Source: Rotaria sordida
Lineage: Eukaryota; Rotifera; Eurotatoria; Philodinida; Philodinidae
DNA: 64,000 nucleotides
Direction: 5' to 3'
Assembly (NCBI GenBank): GCA_905250125.1
Contig: CAJNOL010001362.1
Coordinates: 1 to 64,000 of the forward strand
Position 1 is the first letter of the stretch. Each line of letters begins with the position of its first letter. Made by a program: the position numbers and the translations under genes. The notes under the pieces were generated by a model. The model was not told where the DNA came from. It worked only from the letters and a program-made list of their open reading frames with translations, and searched no databases. Shown piece by piece: positions 1 through 12,279 of the stretch.

Positions 1-136
1 TTAATGAAATTTCGATGATCTGTCATCAGCTTTATTTAATGTTGTTGAACTTGATTCAATTCGAGACAATAATTATGGTGTACACATATCTTGAATTAGA
101 AAAATATGTTACACAAATAGTATTTGTATCTTGCAG

Positions 137-353
137 CACATCAGAAAATGTTAGACAATGCTGGTATTCGCAACAAATTTGTACTTGTTAAAGATGTTAT
201 TCATGGATATTTCGACTTGCCTGGTAAGAAGAAGAAATAATAAAAAATAATTCTTTAATCAGTGATATTTTTGTCACTGTAGGACTATATCAAAAAGCAT
301 TCAGACAAACGATCGATACTATTCGAGAATTTATGGCATCAATTGGATTTTAG
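137..353 (+). CDS. Hormone-sensitive-lipase-like alpha/beta hydrolase, C-terminal exons (partial)
   Basis: Two exons (137-223 and 283-353) join in phase across a 59-nt GT-AG intron and end at a TAG stop. The 51 residues read as the extreme C-terminus of an alpha/beta hydrolase. The stretch FVLVKDVIHGYFDLPG contains the HG pair that normally carries the catalytic histidine, and a short helical tail ending in REFMASIGF follows. In hormone-sensitive lipase (LIPE) and related GDXG-type esterases the catalytic His sits in the same 'xxHGF' context about 30-35 residues before the end, which fits. The nucleophile Ser and acid Asp would lie in exons left of the window. Another GDXG esterase such as an arylacetamide-deacetylase-like enzyme is possible. 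The start is missing because the gene is cut by the window edge. Confidence 0.6.
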
Positions 354-1174
354 CATGAGAAATTTGATCGAATATAACCTTGACTATTTGGATCATATCG
401 GACCAATACTTGAGTGTGTATGTGTGTATGAAGGTGAGTCGGTGGATGTAACTAAGGGTATCTTCTTCACCCGCTTACACCCTCATCCTGTTGATGATTA
501 ATGTTTTTCATATGATACCACAATTGGAGATTGGGGTCCGAGGCGATTTGAGAATTTCTCTAACGAGCTAGACTTTATCGCTGAATTCCCGTGGCCATGA
601 TGTCTTGATGATCATGTATTATCCAGTATTTGTTTGTTTTGTGTAAGCTATCGAGAATCTGTGATGATTTTTAAGGTTGGACTGTAGTTTTCCATCGAAG
701 TAATATTATCTTACTTTTACCAGAAACTATTTCAGAGTTTTTGAACGAAGCCTTTCGAAGATATGAATTTGCCAAGAAATAAACAATTTTCTATAAGTGG
801 TATGTCAAGCATAGATCTTTTGAAAAATTTTTATCTTCAAAAGACTTTCCAAAAATCTAATTATATTATACAAACTAATGACGTATAGTCTAGGTAAAGT
901 TGTGGTTTGGGTAAAGTTTCAGATCAAATTTTGAAAACATGGTTTCTTTGGAAAAATGGTTCCAATGAGAAAATTCAATAATTCTCCTGGAACACGCTAT
1001 GGACAGTTACTCTAGAAGGATAGATCATAGTCCATTGGATCTACCTAATGCAGATAGTCGCCTATCAAAATTGATGCTACATCTATAAATGTGCTCTCGT
1101 CAAATGAATAATTAATTTCGAACTGTTGACATTCAAACTTTAGGCGTTCGATTAATTTATTGGTTACCCATATA
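354..1174. other. Intergenic, no gene seen
   Basis: This stretch separates the end of the HSL-like gene from the end of the FN3-like gene, so the two genes converge here. Neither strand shows a convincing exon. A GT-rich patch near 415-440 is the only compositional feature. Confidence 0.5.
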
Positions 1175-3039
1175 TTACAAAAAAATAAATATTGCGAGAA
1201 AGATCAAAAGAAAACAATTACTAAGAAGTCGACCATTTCCATTTTTGTCTTCTGTGTTCACTTCATCAGTGATTGTGTTTGTTACAATTCGTGTATTTCC
1301 CGTATCACTTAATCTGAAGGTTATCGAGAGTGGATAGACTTTTGAATTTGAATTGAGATGATCGAACATGAATTGAACTGTCTCGAATGGTGTTCTTATT
1401 ACTTGAGTCTGACTTTTGGAATCAAGTTCGACAGTGATATTTCGTATTGTATAAGGCAGCTCTGAAGAAACGGTAACATTGATAATAATTGCTTTTGTTC
1501 CGTTACTGTTCACTATTTGCTTCCATGAATATTCACCGACTGGCGGCACAGGACGTAGCGTTATTTCGTCTATGAAATAAAGAATCAATGTGAAATCATT
1601 TGAAAGAGTAACTTTAAGATGTGAACGGTTGTGAAACAAGAAGCATTAGCCTAGGACTCACTATGACTAATATCGATTTGTTTATATCGCAAATAACTAG
1701 ATAGAACAATTTGGCAACTCCTTAGCGAAAATCTATTTTTTCTTAAGAACAGCCGATCTGACTGAACTATTTGTGAATGCGTACTGGACTCCCAATAGTT
1801 TATAGTGAAAACTTCGTTCTAAAAGAAGCAACTTAGTCAAGAGTTATCATAACATCATAGGTCAAAATGCAGATCTCTGTGTGACGCGAATTTCTCCTCC
1901 AAATCGGATGATGCACATCTGAAATTAGTTTTAACATATGGGCAACACCTACCACCACAACTGAATAGAGCTGAATTTGTAAAAATTTCATTTCTTTACT
2001 TCTGATGATACGTTCTCTGTAACATAAAAGTGATTGGTTGCTAGAGAATCAAGATTTGCGTTCGTTCGAAAATGCTTATAAGATCTGAACAAATTTTTTG
2101 ACTAAACAATGGCATTATCTACATGAAGCCAACGAGAAATTTGCTTGAAGCATCATTTTCCAAAATATCCCTTAAGAAATGATCAACACTGACTGGATTT
2201 GAGTCGAAACTGGAACTTTCAAGTCCGAATCGGATTTACGGTATCTCTACTTTTAAATTGACCTTTGTAGAAAGATTATTGTATTGCTTCCTTCATCCTC
2301 ATCATCAAAATGTTAATAGACAATCTGAGATTATTATTATTGAATAGCCAAATTAATATGATTCAAGATTTAAATACATGTTTTCGAAAATGGTCAACTA
2401 TTTTACCGGTAAAATAAATTATTTTAAATGTGTTTAGAGAGAACTTTTAAATTTCACTAATACATTTCTATGACAGAAAAACCAAACAAAATGACTAATA
2501 AACTACTAAACGTATTCAATTTTACTTTTCCTCATAGGCTTTCCAGATTTGCAGAATACCTTATTCTGTCTTGTTCTATAACTGTAATGATTCTCAAGCT
2601 TTCAATTTGGCTTACCATTAGCATATGTTCGCAATAGTCGGCATTCGCTTCGTTTGATTCCACCAGATGCTTCGTCGTCAATAGTGGCATTTTTTTCGTA
2701 CCATTTACTCTGAAAACACACATGATAAATAGTATCTGGATGTAATCCGACGACAGTGATTGAATCAGTTGAATTAAGTCTATCCAAGCCGTAAATTGTA
2801 ATGCTATTGTGTGTATAGATTCTAGTGCCTGTATAAAGGCTGACAGTAAATGTGCCTGACAATTGAGCAAGATCAATACTTTCAAGTGAAGACGATGGCT
2901 TCCAGACGAGCTGAACGGCTGAGGAATTGATCATCTTTAATGTATCAATTGTAGGTAGCATGTCGCCATTGAATGGAAGAGTACGACTTTGAACAGAATG
3001 AGGAATAGCAAAGAAAAAAAGAAGAACGATGTATTTCAT
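1175..3039 (-). CDS. Secreted or GPI-anchored protein with fibronectin-III-like domain
   Basis: Two exons (3039-2616, then 1569-1175) join in phase 1 across a 1046-nt intron: the codon G|AC completes Asp, giving RTYAN-DEITLRPV. The product is 272 aa. Residues 1-18 form a signal peptide (MKYIVLLFFFAIPHSVQS). Residues about 28-140 look like one fibronectin type III domain: an SSAVQLVWKPS strand, then LHPDTIYHVCFQS, with a second Cys after the hairpin that could pair with it. The second exon holds a further beta-rich segment with several N-x-S/T sites. The C-terminus is a hydrophobic run (SNCFLLIFLAIFIFL) with no charged tail, which suggests a GPI-anchor signal or a short membrane anchor. The family is not recognised beyond the FN3-like fold. 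A phase-1 intron at a domain edge is usual for FN3 modules. Confidence 0.65.
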
Positions 3040-4233
3040 TGTTCGTCTACAATATACGTAAATGATATGAGAAGAGTGTATTACAATTTATTTTTTAATC
3101 GGTACGCTTCGTATCATAAAAATGATTTAAGAGCGTCGAGCAAATGCTGAAGTTACTCGTTGATATACGATTCTATCGGAGAGTTATTGTCACTCTATAT
3201 TTATAATACACTACAAGAAAGAATGACGTTTGAAGCGTGGGCATCACCTTTACGGCAAAGTGAAGAATGAGAGAATGACAAATATACATAAAGAAACGTT
3301 ATACCTGCTATGCTTTGTTATTAGTGTTGTAAATATAACGCAGTGAAAGTATTACCTACGTCAAACAAATGGTGATATCTACAAAACGAATATGATACCT
3401 GTAAAAGTTTGTTATTCACGTGTGTCAATTGACGTCAGACGTCCATGAATAATCAAGTATCAGCTATATCATCAACAGAGTGGTATCAACAAGTGAAATC
3501 ATTTCAGATAGTGTAAAAAAACATCGTTCGGTTTGGAATAGCTCAGTAATATATTTCAGTGCCGCAAACGGATAATTTACATTGATAAATAGTGAATTTC
3601 TTTTATTTTTTCTTTCAAAATTGATTCATCAATGACGAAAGCAAACAGGTTCAAAGCAAAGCCTTTCGAAAGACTGGATGTTGTGTCTCCCGAAATCTCT
3701 TGATAGTAGATTCCCAAACATCTGAGCAAAGATTTCCTTTCAACGCAAGAGAATTTTTTTCGTCGCTAACTCACAGAAAACCGATGATCTAGCGAAGAGG
3801 TGAAGTTCGATCACTTTCATGAAACAGAAATCAATAGAAGAGTAGTTTCCTGTAGATTTCGAAATTCGATGATCGAAAACTGTCGAACGAAATCGTTCTG
3901 TGCGTGCTACTATATGAACGAACGAACAAACATCGAGTCATATTCGACAATCAGTAGGCACCTTTTCTTGTGAACCCTTAATAGCAGCAGTGTTTTTAAC
4001 AAAAGCATAGATCTAATACCACTTGCAGTGCTGCACGGTACCATTGAGATCTGTAGTTCATCTCTTTTACACAGGTCTCTCTTTTATCAGACTAGCCACT
4101 CATCAACGAGTATCATTTATGGCTAAAAAAAGTGGTACAAAGTCGTGTAAATACATCTGAGGAAATATTGATTGGTGCATGAAATGTACGATTATGTTAT
4201 CATCTTACGAAACGAAAGCTATTAGTCAACAAG
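3040..4233. other. Intergenic region upstream of the FN3-like gene
   Basis: This stretch presumably includes the promoter of the minus-strand FN3-like gene. No coding exon, RNA gene or clear repeat was found in it. Confidence 0.45.
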
Positions 4234-4530
4234 TTGAAGCAGTACCAAATAGAGATGGTGACTTTGAATGAAACAGCCATGTTCGTGGATGACATTAACG
4301 AAATGAATGACGATACATTCATCTATTTAGGTGCTTCGGAACAACCAACGAAAGTTGCATATGATATTGCAGTCTGTTTCAGAAAGAAGGCCACAAAGCC
4401 TAGAAAGCTCCAGGTTCGTTCGAGGAAGTCATCAACCAACGTATTATCATGGTCTGAATCGAATACAAATCGATACAGATCACACAAATTGTGCTCTATG
4501 CGCCAGTTAACCCATCAAATAGTCAGTTAA
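4234..4530 (+). pseudogene. Possible gene fragment with FN3-like sequence
   Basis: An open stretch of about 98 codons has no convincing start; the frame extends a little further upstream without an ATG. It contains KPRKLQVRSRKSSTNVLSWSE, which has the spacing of the first strands of a fibronectin III domain (Pro, then hydrophobic-x-hydrophobic, then LsW). Before it lies a segment ending YDIAVCFRKKAT. I see no partner exons with matching phase. It may be a relic or an isolated exon, or a chance reading frame. Confidence 0.2.
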
Positions 4531-5239
4531 CATAACTATAGGCAATTAAGGTGGTTCACAACAACTTTCAGGAAACTTGTAACAAGATTCCCAAAAATGA
4601 TATACTTTTGATAGTGGATGTCAGCGTAAGTAGGAGTTTGTGTGTGGGTATATGTGTGGTTATGAGTGCCTTCCCTTCATCCACATACTACGTCGGATGC
4701 TCAATGCGACAGAGCTTAACTGAAAAGATTAGTCACTGCAAGATCTTTTCGTGCATTCTTGTATAAATTGTCAATTGAAGATATTGAAACGGAATTTTCG
4801 ACTTCTAGTTACATGAATGGGCGATATTGAGCAACAGATTATCAGTTGTCTTACATTACAAAAAAACAACACTGTTAATATTAAACATTTTACATTTAGT
4901 TCTCGTTAACAGAAAGAAAAATGAAAAACAGAATTTGATGCTGTTCTTGCATGGTTGTTATGTATACCTTACAAGAGCACATAGACGACAAGAATCGAAG
5001 AAAAAGAATTGTACTCAAGCATATCAAGGACGATTAAAAAAAAATAGGCTATTTTCTCCTTTTTCTGTGTAGACACATGTTCTCTTTCTTTGCAACTATG
5101 AAATAGAAATAATGAAATGTTGTGCAAGATCGGCAATAGTGACTTACACGCATCCAAGGTAAAAAAAAAGCTATTACTACAAAAAAAAATCTGTAACCAT
5201 ATAACATTCTGAATGATTTTTCTCTGAACTGAAAATAAC
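4531..5239. other. Intergenic, no gene seen
   Basis: No supported exon. A GT-rich patch at about 4630-4665 (TGTGTGGGTATATGTGTGG) resembles similar short patches elsewhere in the window. Confidence 0.45.
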
Positions 5240-8200
5240 ATGACATCGGAATCAGAACTTGAACTATGTCTGTATTCAAATGAAACAGGTTTCATTGGAA
5301 AACTTTCATTAACTACATCGGATGAAACTCTTCTCTCGAAGTTAAAGGTTGCAACGATAGTTGTTCTTGATCGTTCTGGTTCGATGGGTAATTTTGTTAG
5401 CCGATTTGTCAATCGAATTTTACCGCGAATCTTCAAAACTTTGGACTATGCTAACGATCAAATTATTACATTAATTACATTTAACGATAATGCAAATAAG
5501 TATACTATACCAGTTAAAGAGCTACCTAAGTTCAAGATTCAATCTCAAGGTTGTACTTATATGGCACTAGCCATTTCAATACTAATTCAAACTATTCTAA
5601 TTGAATTACCAACAGACTGTCATGCTCTACGATTGTTAACAATATCGGATGGTGATGTAGCTGATCAAGATCGAGTTCAAATAGAAGCAACTCAATTGAC
5701 TTCATTGATCAAAAATGATTTTATCATTAATTCGCAAGCTGTTCGACTATTTATCTCTACAGCTCAGCCTGATACAAGAGCAGTTTCAAGTTTATTGCAA
5801 TTGACCAATGTATGACGAGTGAATTTACTAGATTTAAAAGCAAACCTAAGTAGTGAAGAAATTTCGACAACAGTTGTCAATTTATTTTCTAGTGATAGTC
5901 TTAATCGACGTGCATTATTCAAATCGGCCGAACCAATATTGAAAAGTACACCATGGCAAATGAACGATTCAGACGCAATCTCTTTGACACTCGGTGAAAA
6001 TTTATTCTGGTTAAGCAAATTATCAACAGACAAATTAACTATTGGTAACATTAATATTAGATATAGAATGGCTGGTGGATTGACTATTGATACGTATGAA
6101 AAACTATTAAAAACGAAAATTGAATATTTTATGAATCAATTGAAAATTCTCAAAGTTGTCAATACAGTTGAATCGGAAAAGGAGATCAACATCATACTTG
6201 ACTATTTCCAACGTATTGAAAACTCTTTGTTAGCTAATAAAAATAATGTACCTGTCTTATTGAATGATTCTAGTTTGTGTGCCCGTTTACAACATATGAA
6301 AAGTACCATTGCTCGAAAGAAAAAAATCGCTTGTTATGCGTATGTCACAGATCGCTAATGATGATAAAGTTTCTCAATTGAATTCAGCTCAACAAGCTGA
6401 GTATTTACGTACAATGGATATATCATCGAAGAATGCACGCGGTTTAGCACGACGTGCTATTGCATAAGAATTAGATTTCAATGAAATTCTTCGAAACGAG
6501 ATTCGCAATATGGCTCAACACATTGATGAACTCAAGGATATTGATGATAGTGAATATTTAGCATCATTTTATTCTCAAGACACTACTCTTGGAGGAATAT
6601 GTGCCATCTGTCAATTGGCTCATGAGAATCTATTAGATGATGTTGATGCAATGTGGCATTTTGTAAATGACAAATTTAGTGGGAATTCCTTGTTCAGATT
6701 CTATCGGTGAATTTCCTGATCCAATGACATGGCGCGTCAATGAGCTATATCTAGATTCTTATGTCAGTTTGTTGGATGTTATAACAGCATTCATTCAATC
6801 TCGCGGTAAACCATTATAAACACCGGCTACAAACAAAGACATTACTAATGTAATTCCAATCATTGATGACAAACGCATCGCTCAATTTTTACAATCGTAT
6901 GCTCCGTCCATTTTGGAATATACATCATCGATTGGTATGAGACGTTTATTAGCCGATGTGCCAATGACTGCTGGTTATACAATTTGTGGTGATATTTGGA
7001 AATTAGTCGAAGATTTGAATGAGAATAAATCGGAGTTATATTTGGAATCATTTGAAAAATTGGTTAAAACCTATGAAATCGTAGTTGGAAACTATTTTGA
7101 TCATATTATACCATACATCAAAGAATAAGATTTTCAATTATCTTACTATATTGCAAATAATGGTATTACCAATATGATTAGTCCACTAATTAAATTGTAT
7201 CGCGAAAATGACCCAAAAAAATTACAATACATGCCGAAAATTTTACGGGCTTTGTATACGTACGAAATTTGGCAAGCTATACGTCGACAATACAAAAATC
7301 GAGATGATTCTGATCTGATAGCACAACAAATGTTGGATCAATTGGTAGGACTCGATCTAAACAAATATAAAACGCCAGTACAACCATTATTTCAAAATGA
7401 ACCATTGTTAGATGAAATTCAATTCCATGATAAAGCCCATATTGATGAGAAATATTTGGATGAACTAATTACAACAGCCTATTACATTGATTATGTTACT
7501 CTACTACCTAAATTCATTTCGGCCGTAGTCAATTCTAACACTAATAGTATTAAGAATATTCCTCCAATCAATCAAGAATCAATATGTCAAACTTTCCAGA
7601 TCGATTATGATTTGAAGTTTTTCAAATTTTTTAACGTTTTTCAAGCGCTACAATATACAACAAAGGCCAGTCGAGTAGATAGCGATAATGAAAAGATGAA
7701 AATTATCGACGTTGGCAATAAACGAGCTGCTAAGAAGATGATACAAGAATACATTAGAAAAAAATTTGAAAATCAATATGCACCCGATTTAGCAATTAAA
7801 CGACGTCTGGAACGTACTGAATCAGTTTCATTTTTGATTACATCGATTCTCCAAGCGAATTCACATAGTGATATTATCAAGTTGATGCGAGATGGCATCA
7901 CACATGGAAATCTTCATTTGACTATTGAAAATTCCTCGAGTTTAGGATTTATAGAATTAAAGCGGAAACTATTACATTTGAATGAAAATATACCTAGACG
8001 ATTGGAAATACTTAAAATTTTTCTTCTGGGAAGAGACGATGAATTCAGTGATGAACCTGTTTGGAATAATGGAAATGTTTTGTTCACAACAGATCTCAGT
8101 AACTATGAAAATATTTTTACTAAATTAGGTCAAAATGACGAGTGGATCAAACTTAGAGCACAATATATAAAACGTAGATTATATATATATATCGAGATGA

Positions 8201-8369
8201 ATTACTCAATCGTCATGGTCATGGAAATATAAAACTGTCGTATTGGGCATTTGGATATGCTACGCTACAGCTCTACAAAGATAATGTTTCTCCAGAAGAA
8301 TTCAACCAGTATTGCCAAATTCATAGCTATTGTTGTGGTGTATCCCAAATTATTGGACTACTTCAATAA
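5240..8369 (+). pseudogene. Intronless von Willebrand factor A-domain gene, disabled
   Basis: A single long coding trace of about 1040 codons starts at an ATG at 5240. Its N-terminal part is a VWA domain: the MIDAS motif DRSGS is at residues 44-48 after the buried strand ATIVVL, and the later LLTISDGDVAD strand supplies the second acidic site. The remaining ~800 residues look helical and I do not recognise them; a cluster GICAICQLAHENLLD lies near 6594-6638. The trace is broken by in-frame stops TGA 5813, TAA 6465, TAA 6817 and TAA 7126. Frame changes occur near 6335, near 6685 and inside a TA repeat at about 8180-8192. It closes at TAA 8367 after GVSQIIGLLQ. No introns are evident, unlike the intact genes nearby, so a retrocopy or an acquired intronless gene is possible. 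Flanking target duplications or a poly-A tail were not found. Confidence 0.8.
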
Positions 8370-9404
8370 ATAACTAGAAGAACTATAACTCATTAAGAAT
8401 GAATTCCTTTTGTTTTTCAAGTGCATTCAAAAATATTCATTTTTGAAATGTCTATATTTTCTTTGATCGAGTTCAGAATAATTGCATTTACAGTTAAAAC
8501 ATCACAGAAATTTGCGTGAGAAAAAAACGATTAAAACAGATATTTTTGTGCTTTTTGGATACAAATAAATATCATTTGATGAGCCATCACCGAAAATCTG
8601 TTATATTAGCATCATAAAAACATACGCAATGGAATTAAACTTAGCTATTTATTTGTTGTAAATAAGATAAAACATTCCTATTAAGTTGGACTACTCATCA
8701 AATATAACCCAATCGATTTCATTCTTTAAGAGTAAACACTCAAATAGAATGTGGTCAACAGACAACGATGTTCATTGTTTAGAACATCAGATACTGACAT
8801 ATCTCTTATGCATATGGCGCTGCTCTCTATGCAGCTCACATAATTACAGCACAAGTTTATTTAGTGAAGAGAGTGTAGATGTGGACGTATAAGAGTACGC
8901 TTCTTCACTCTATTCACACTCACACCCACGATAATGTAACCAAATTGATGCGGGACACATTTTAAGTTACACCAACGTCCGATCCAACGAGAAGTTGGTA
9001 TCTTGAGAGTGTTAATTGATTCGCCACGATCCTCAAACAATTAAACCTCCTGCATTAGGAATCAATGGTTTCTTCCATTTTGTCGTATGCTTAGGAACTT
9101 GTGTGAAATAAAAGCGTTTTCTGTGCGATGCAACAAAACAAAGATCCACCGGCATTGCAGTTATCAAGATCAAAGCCTATAGGTCAAAATAGATAATTTA
9201 GAATGCATGTACTCGTCGAATAGTTACCACAAGGAGATCGGTTGTGTTTCAAAAGTCACAGGCGAATGAGTTTACTGTACTGGTGGAAAATTTTGGTATG
9301 AACATATTTTTAGTTGCTGCCAAAGAAATTCGTTTCGTCTTGCTTTTTTGATTCGAATGTCTCAAGCTTAATTTTATAAACTGTGCTATCCTCATTCCGA
9401 GCAC
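8370..9404. other. Intergenic; possible weak coding relics on the minus strand
   Basis: The minus strand between about 9210 and 8900 contains short open pieces, for example PTSRWIGRWCNLKCVPHQFG, split by stops and shifts. They are too fragmentary to assign. No intact gene was found. Confidence 0.35.
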
Positions 9405-9960
9405 AAACTAAAAATTTCATAATCACAAATTGCTTGAAAATTCTCTATGATTTTATCAAGATCAAATATTGCTGGTGGTGGATATCCAATACTAATTAGA
9501 ATAAGACTCAATGTCCGTTTTGGATAATAGAAGGCAAATTGACTTGCAGGTTTGGTACTTCAATCGTGTCCAACAACCATTACTCTGTTCTAGTGTAAAT
9601 AATCAAGAAGTGAAATAAGACGATTGATCATCGACTCTTTGCTCTATATTCATCTTTGTTCAATGGGGAATACGTTTTATCATAGATCACCGTATTCACC
9701 AATAGATATTCGTAGCCTTGTTTTGAAAAATAATCGATTTGATGATACCAAGAATGAAGTAATGATGGAAAACTGTGAATAAATAGAAACGTCGTTTTTG
9801 AATGAGTACCATTATTGTTTGTATGAATATAATCATATTCATAATTAATATTGATAGCTACTTTGTAGATTTTTGTTTCCGATGTCAAACGAGACTGTTG
9901 TTCATGATTATTGACAACACGAGAGTTCTCAGAAGGATTTAAACAGCAGACAAAAGCCAC
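9405..9960 (-). pseudogene. Epoxide-hydrolase-like alpha/beta hydrolase, decayed 5' part
   Basis: Read on the minus strand from about 9960, the trace has a hydrophobic N-terminal segment. Next is TTFLFIHSFPSLLHSWYHQI, which matches the oxyanion-hole region of epoxide-hydrolase-like proteins (usually HGFP; here HSFP). After a frame shift near 9630 the trace continues MINRLISLLDYL, stop, NRVMVVGHD, stop, then SQFAFYYPKRTLSLILIS and YPPPAIFDLDKIIENF. GHD is the nucleophile elbow of epoxide hydrolases (GHDW), and here the Trp codon is a TGA. Similarity fades near 9405, so the cap domain and catalytic His are missing or lost. No ATG precedes the trace in frame. The family is well supported; the substrate is unknown. 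It is clearly non-functional as it stands. Confidence 0.75.
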
Positions 9961-12279
9961 AAACAGATAAAATATGAAGTATTTTATTGAATTCTTTTTG
10001 TTCGTAGTTGTATCTACTGTGCAACCGACATGGAAAATAAGACTTAGCCCATTCTATGCCTATTGTTCTTTATCCTATACTGTTATTTTTTTACAGTCAG
10101 TCATTTGCACTATTCTCAATAAATATCAGTCTTAATCAAAACAGTGAACTACTAAATATCATCGAAATTATGCCAAAACTTTCACGAAAATATCACCAGA
10201 AGCAACTTTATATCAATAATCTTATTATATCGTTGATTCACAGATGCATTCAACATCGATATATCCTATATTTGCTAAATTTGACACAAGAAATGCAGAA
10301 ACACTCAAGTAACTTGATTTTTGGTTTCGATGAAACATTTCGAGAGTTTGTAACCGAATGCAATATGAAGATGTAGGTGAAGAAGTGCCCGACACTCTCA
10401 CGAACCACAGCATCATGATTCGGTTCGGCTGTACCTTTTACTAAATCGGTTTGATTAGATTCAATGTGAGATTTCATGTCTTTTTTTTGCAGTATTCTGT
10501 GGTCAATATTCGTGACACAATCATGCTTGATAATTCGATACACACCAGATTTGAACTGATATGAAAATGAACAGCTTACTAATTAATACACAATACAATC
10601 TCTTAGTCAAAGAATAATCTGTTCTGTTAAATCGAGGAAGTACCATAAGATATTCTTCCAATTTCAAGTACAGATCTTTAAGATGTTAATATCATATTTA
10701 TTTCTACTAATTGTTTTATGGATTTTGTTTGCCAGACAATAATGGAAATTTCGTTTCAAGTATTTGTTTAATTTAAACAAGCTAATAAAATGTAAAATTC
10801 TAATATAATCGATAGTCATGGAGAATTTTGTAGTTAATTTGAACTATGAGAGTACAATGATCTGTATAAGCTTTAATGGACTTGTCCGTATTTTATAAAA
10901 GAAGGATAAGTTACGTTAAGCATTTCAGATTTGTTGGAATCATTGCTACGGTATTTTGAGATAACGGAAACGAATAACTTTATGACATATTTACTTTTAC
11001 GTCAACCCTGAAAAGTATAGATTGCATTAGAAAAAAAAACGAGATAAAAGTGTGACACTTTTCTAAGTTAAACCCTCACATGCTCGAGGATTGAGTTCGG
11101 TTACAGGGCTCTAATACAAACACGTCTTTAATAACATTACAACCAAAATCTTCTGTATTTTTTTGAAAAAGGATTTTATAAACCGATGCTTCTTACTAAA
11201 TTGTATTGCGAGATCAGAATATTGCGAGTTTGTTATTGAGGATTTTCAGAAATCCAAAATAAAAATAAAAATAAATGTGGTTTGCAATGACAAATGATGT
11301 ATTATTTTTTCAAGCTGACGAAAGCTATTGACTGTATTAATGTTTATTTGATTGTTATAGAATCCTAATAAGATTATATTAAATGCAAAATAAAGTTTTG
11401 CGTGATAGATAAGATGTTGCCACTGATGAACCAGTTTATATCAGCTTGATATCAGAAGTAATATATGACATCTATGTCAACATTTTCAAAGATGACAAAT
11501 CTATATAAGCATGTTGTATGTTTAGCATCTATGTAATCTTTCTTTTCGTCTTTAGCTCTCGTCGTAATAATAATCTTAATAATATAGAATGTATCACTTA
11601 TTTTATGTGATGATCGATTTCTCGTAATGAAAAGTAAATACGCTGATAAATAAGCGTTTATATCTTTCATATATATTACAACAATGACAATAGTATGTTT
11701 AATCAATGATATCAAGTATATCATGTCTGAATTACAAGATCTTTATTATAATACAAACAGCATCGTACATATATTATGCTTGAACAACTTTATTGATGTT
11801 ACAAATTGATTATATTGATATGAGTACAGCAAATGATAAACAAGTATTTTACTATCATGAGTTTCGAACTATTTTTAAAAAAATCTGTTCTTCTTAAACT
11901 TTATAACGTTCATATTTATGCTACATATTCTCATGTAATTTCTTTCATCGTTCTAAAATATGTTTAATTGTAATTCTAGTTTTATTTCAAGATAATACAT
12001 ATAGATTTAAAACAAAGTATACAATCTTGTTGCAATTCAAAATTTTAAAGAGACTAAAAATGCAAGAAAACTTATCAGATAAGACAACTGCTTCTAGAAC
12101 ACGTGTTGCATATGCTACTACCTTTCTTCTTTTACGTAGATGACAAAAATGAAGATTTTTGTCTCCGTCTTATCAATGACATCATATCACATCTATATAT
12201 TTAACGTTTTCAGTGTTGTTTCATCACATGCTGTAGAGAAGCATTACTTTTTGGCAATAAAAATACAGCTTGGTTAACA
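9961..12279. other. Gene-poor AT-rich stretch
   Basis: No supported exon. The patch 10375-10545 has slightly higher GC and an open minus-strand frame, but no recognisable protein. The region ends at the promoter of the small membrane-protein gene. Confidence 0.45.

Noticed and set aside
5813-7128. In-frame TAA codons read as Gln, as in ciliate-type genetic codes
   Set aside because: Intact genes here end at TAA, TAG and TGA at the expected C-termini. The VWA trace also has a TGA and three frame shifts, so ordinary gene decay is the simpler reading.
8890-9210. Minus-strand coding-like pieces such as PTSRWIGRWCNLKCVPHQFG
   Set aside because: They are split between frames by several stops, have no family match I can name, and have no phase-consistent exon joins.
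10225-10543. Minus-strand frame in a slightly GC-richer patch
   Set aside because: No start context, domain or splice partner; composition alone is not enough.
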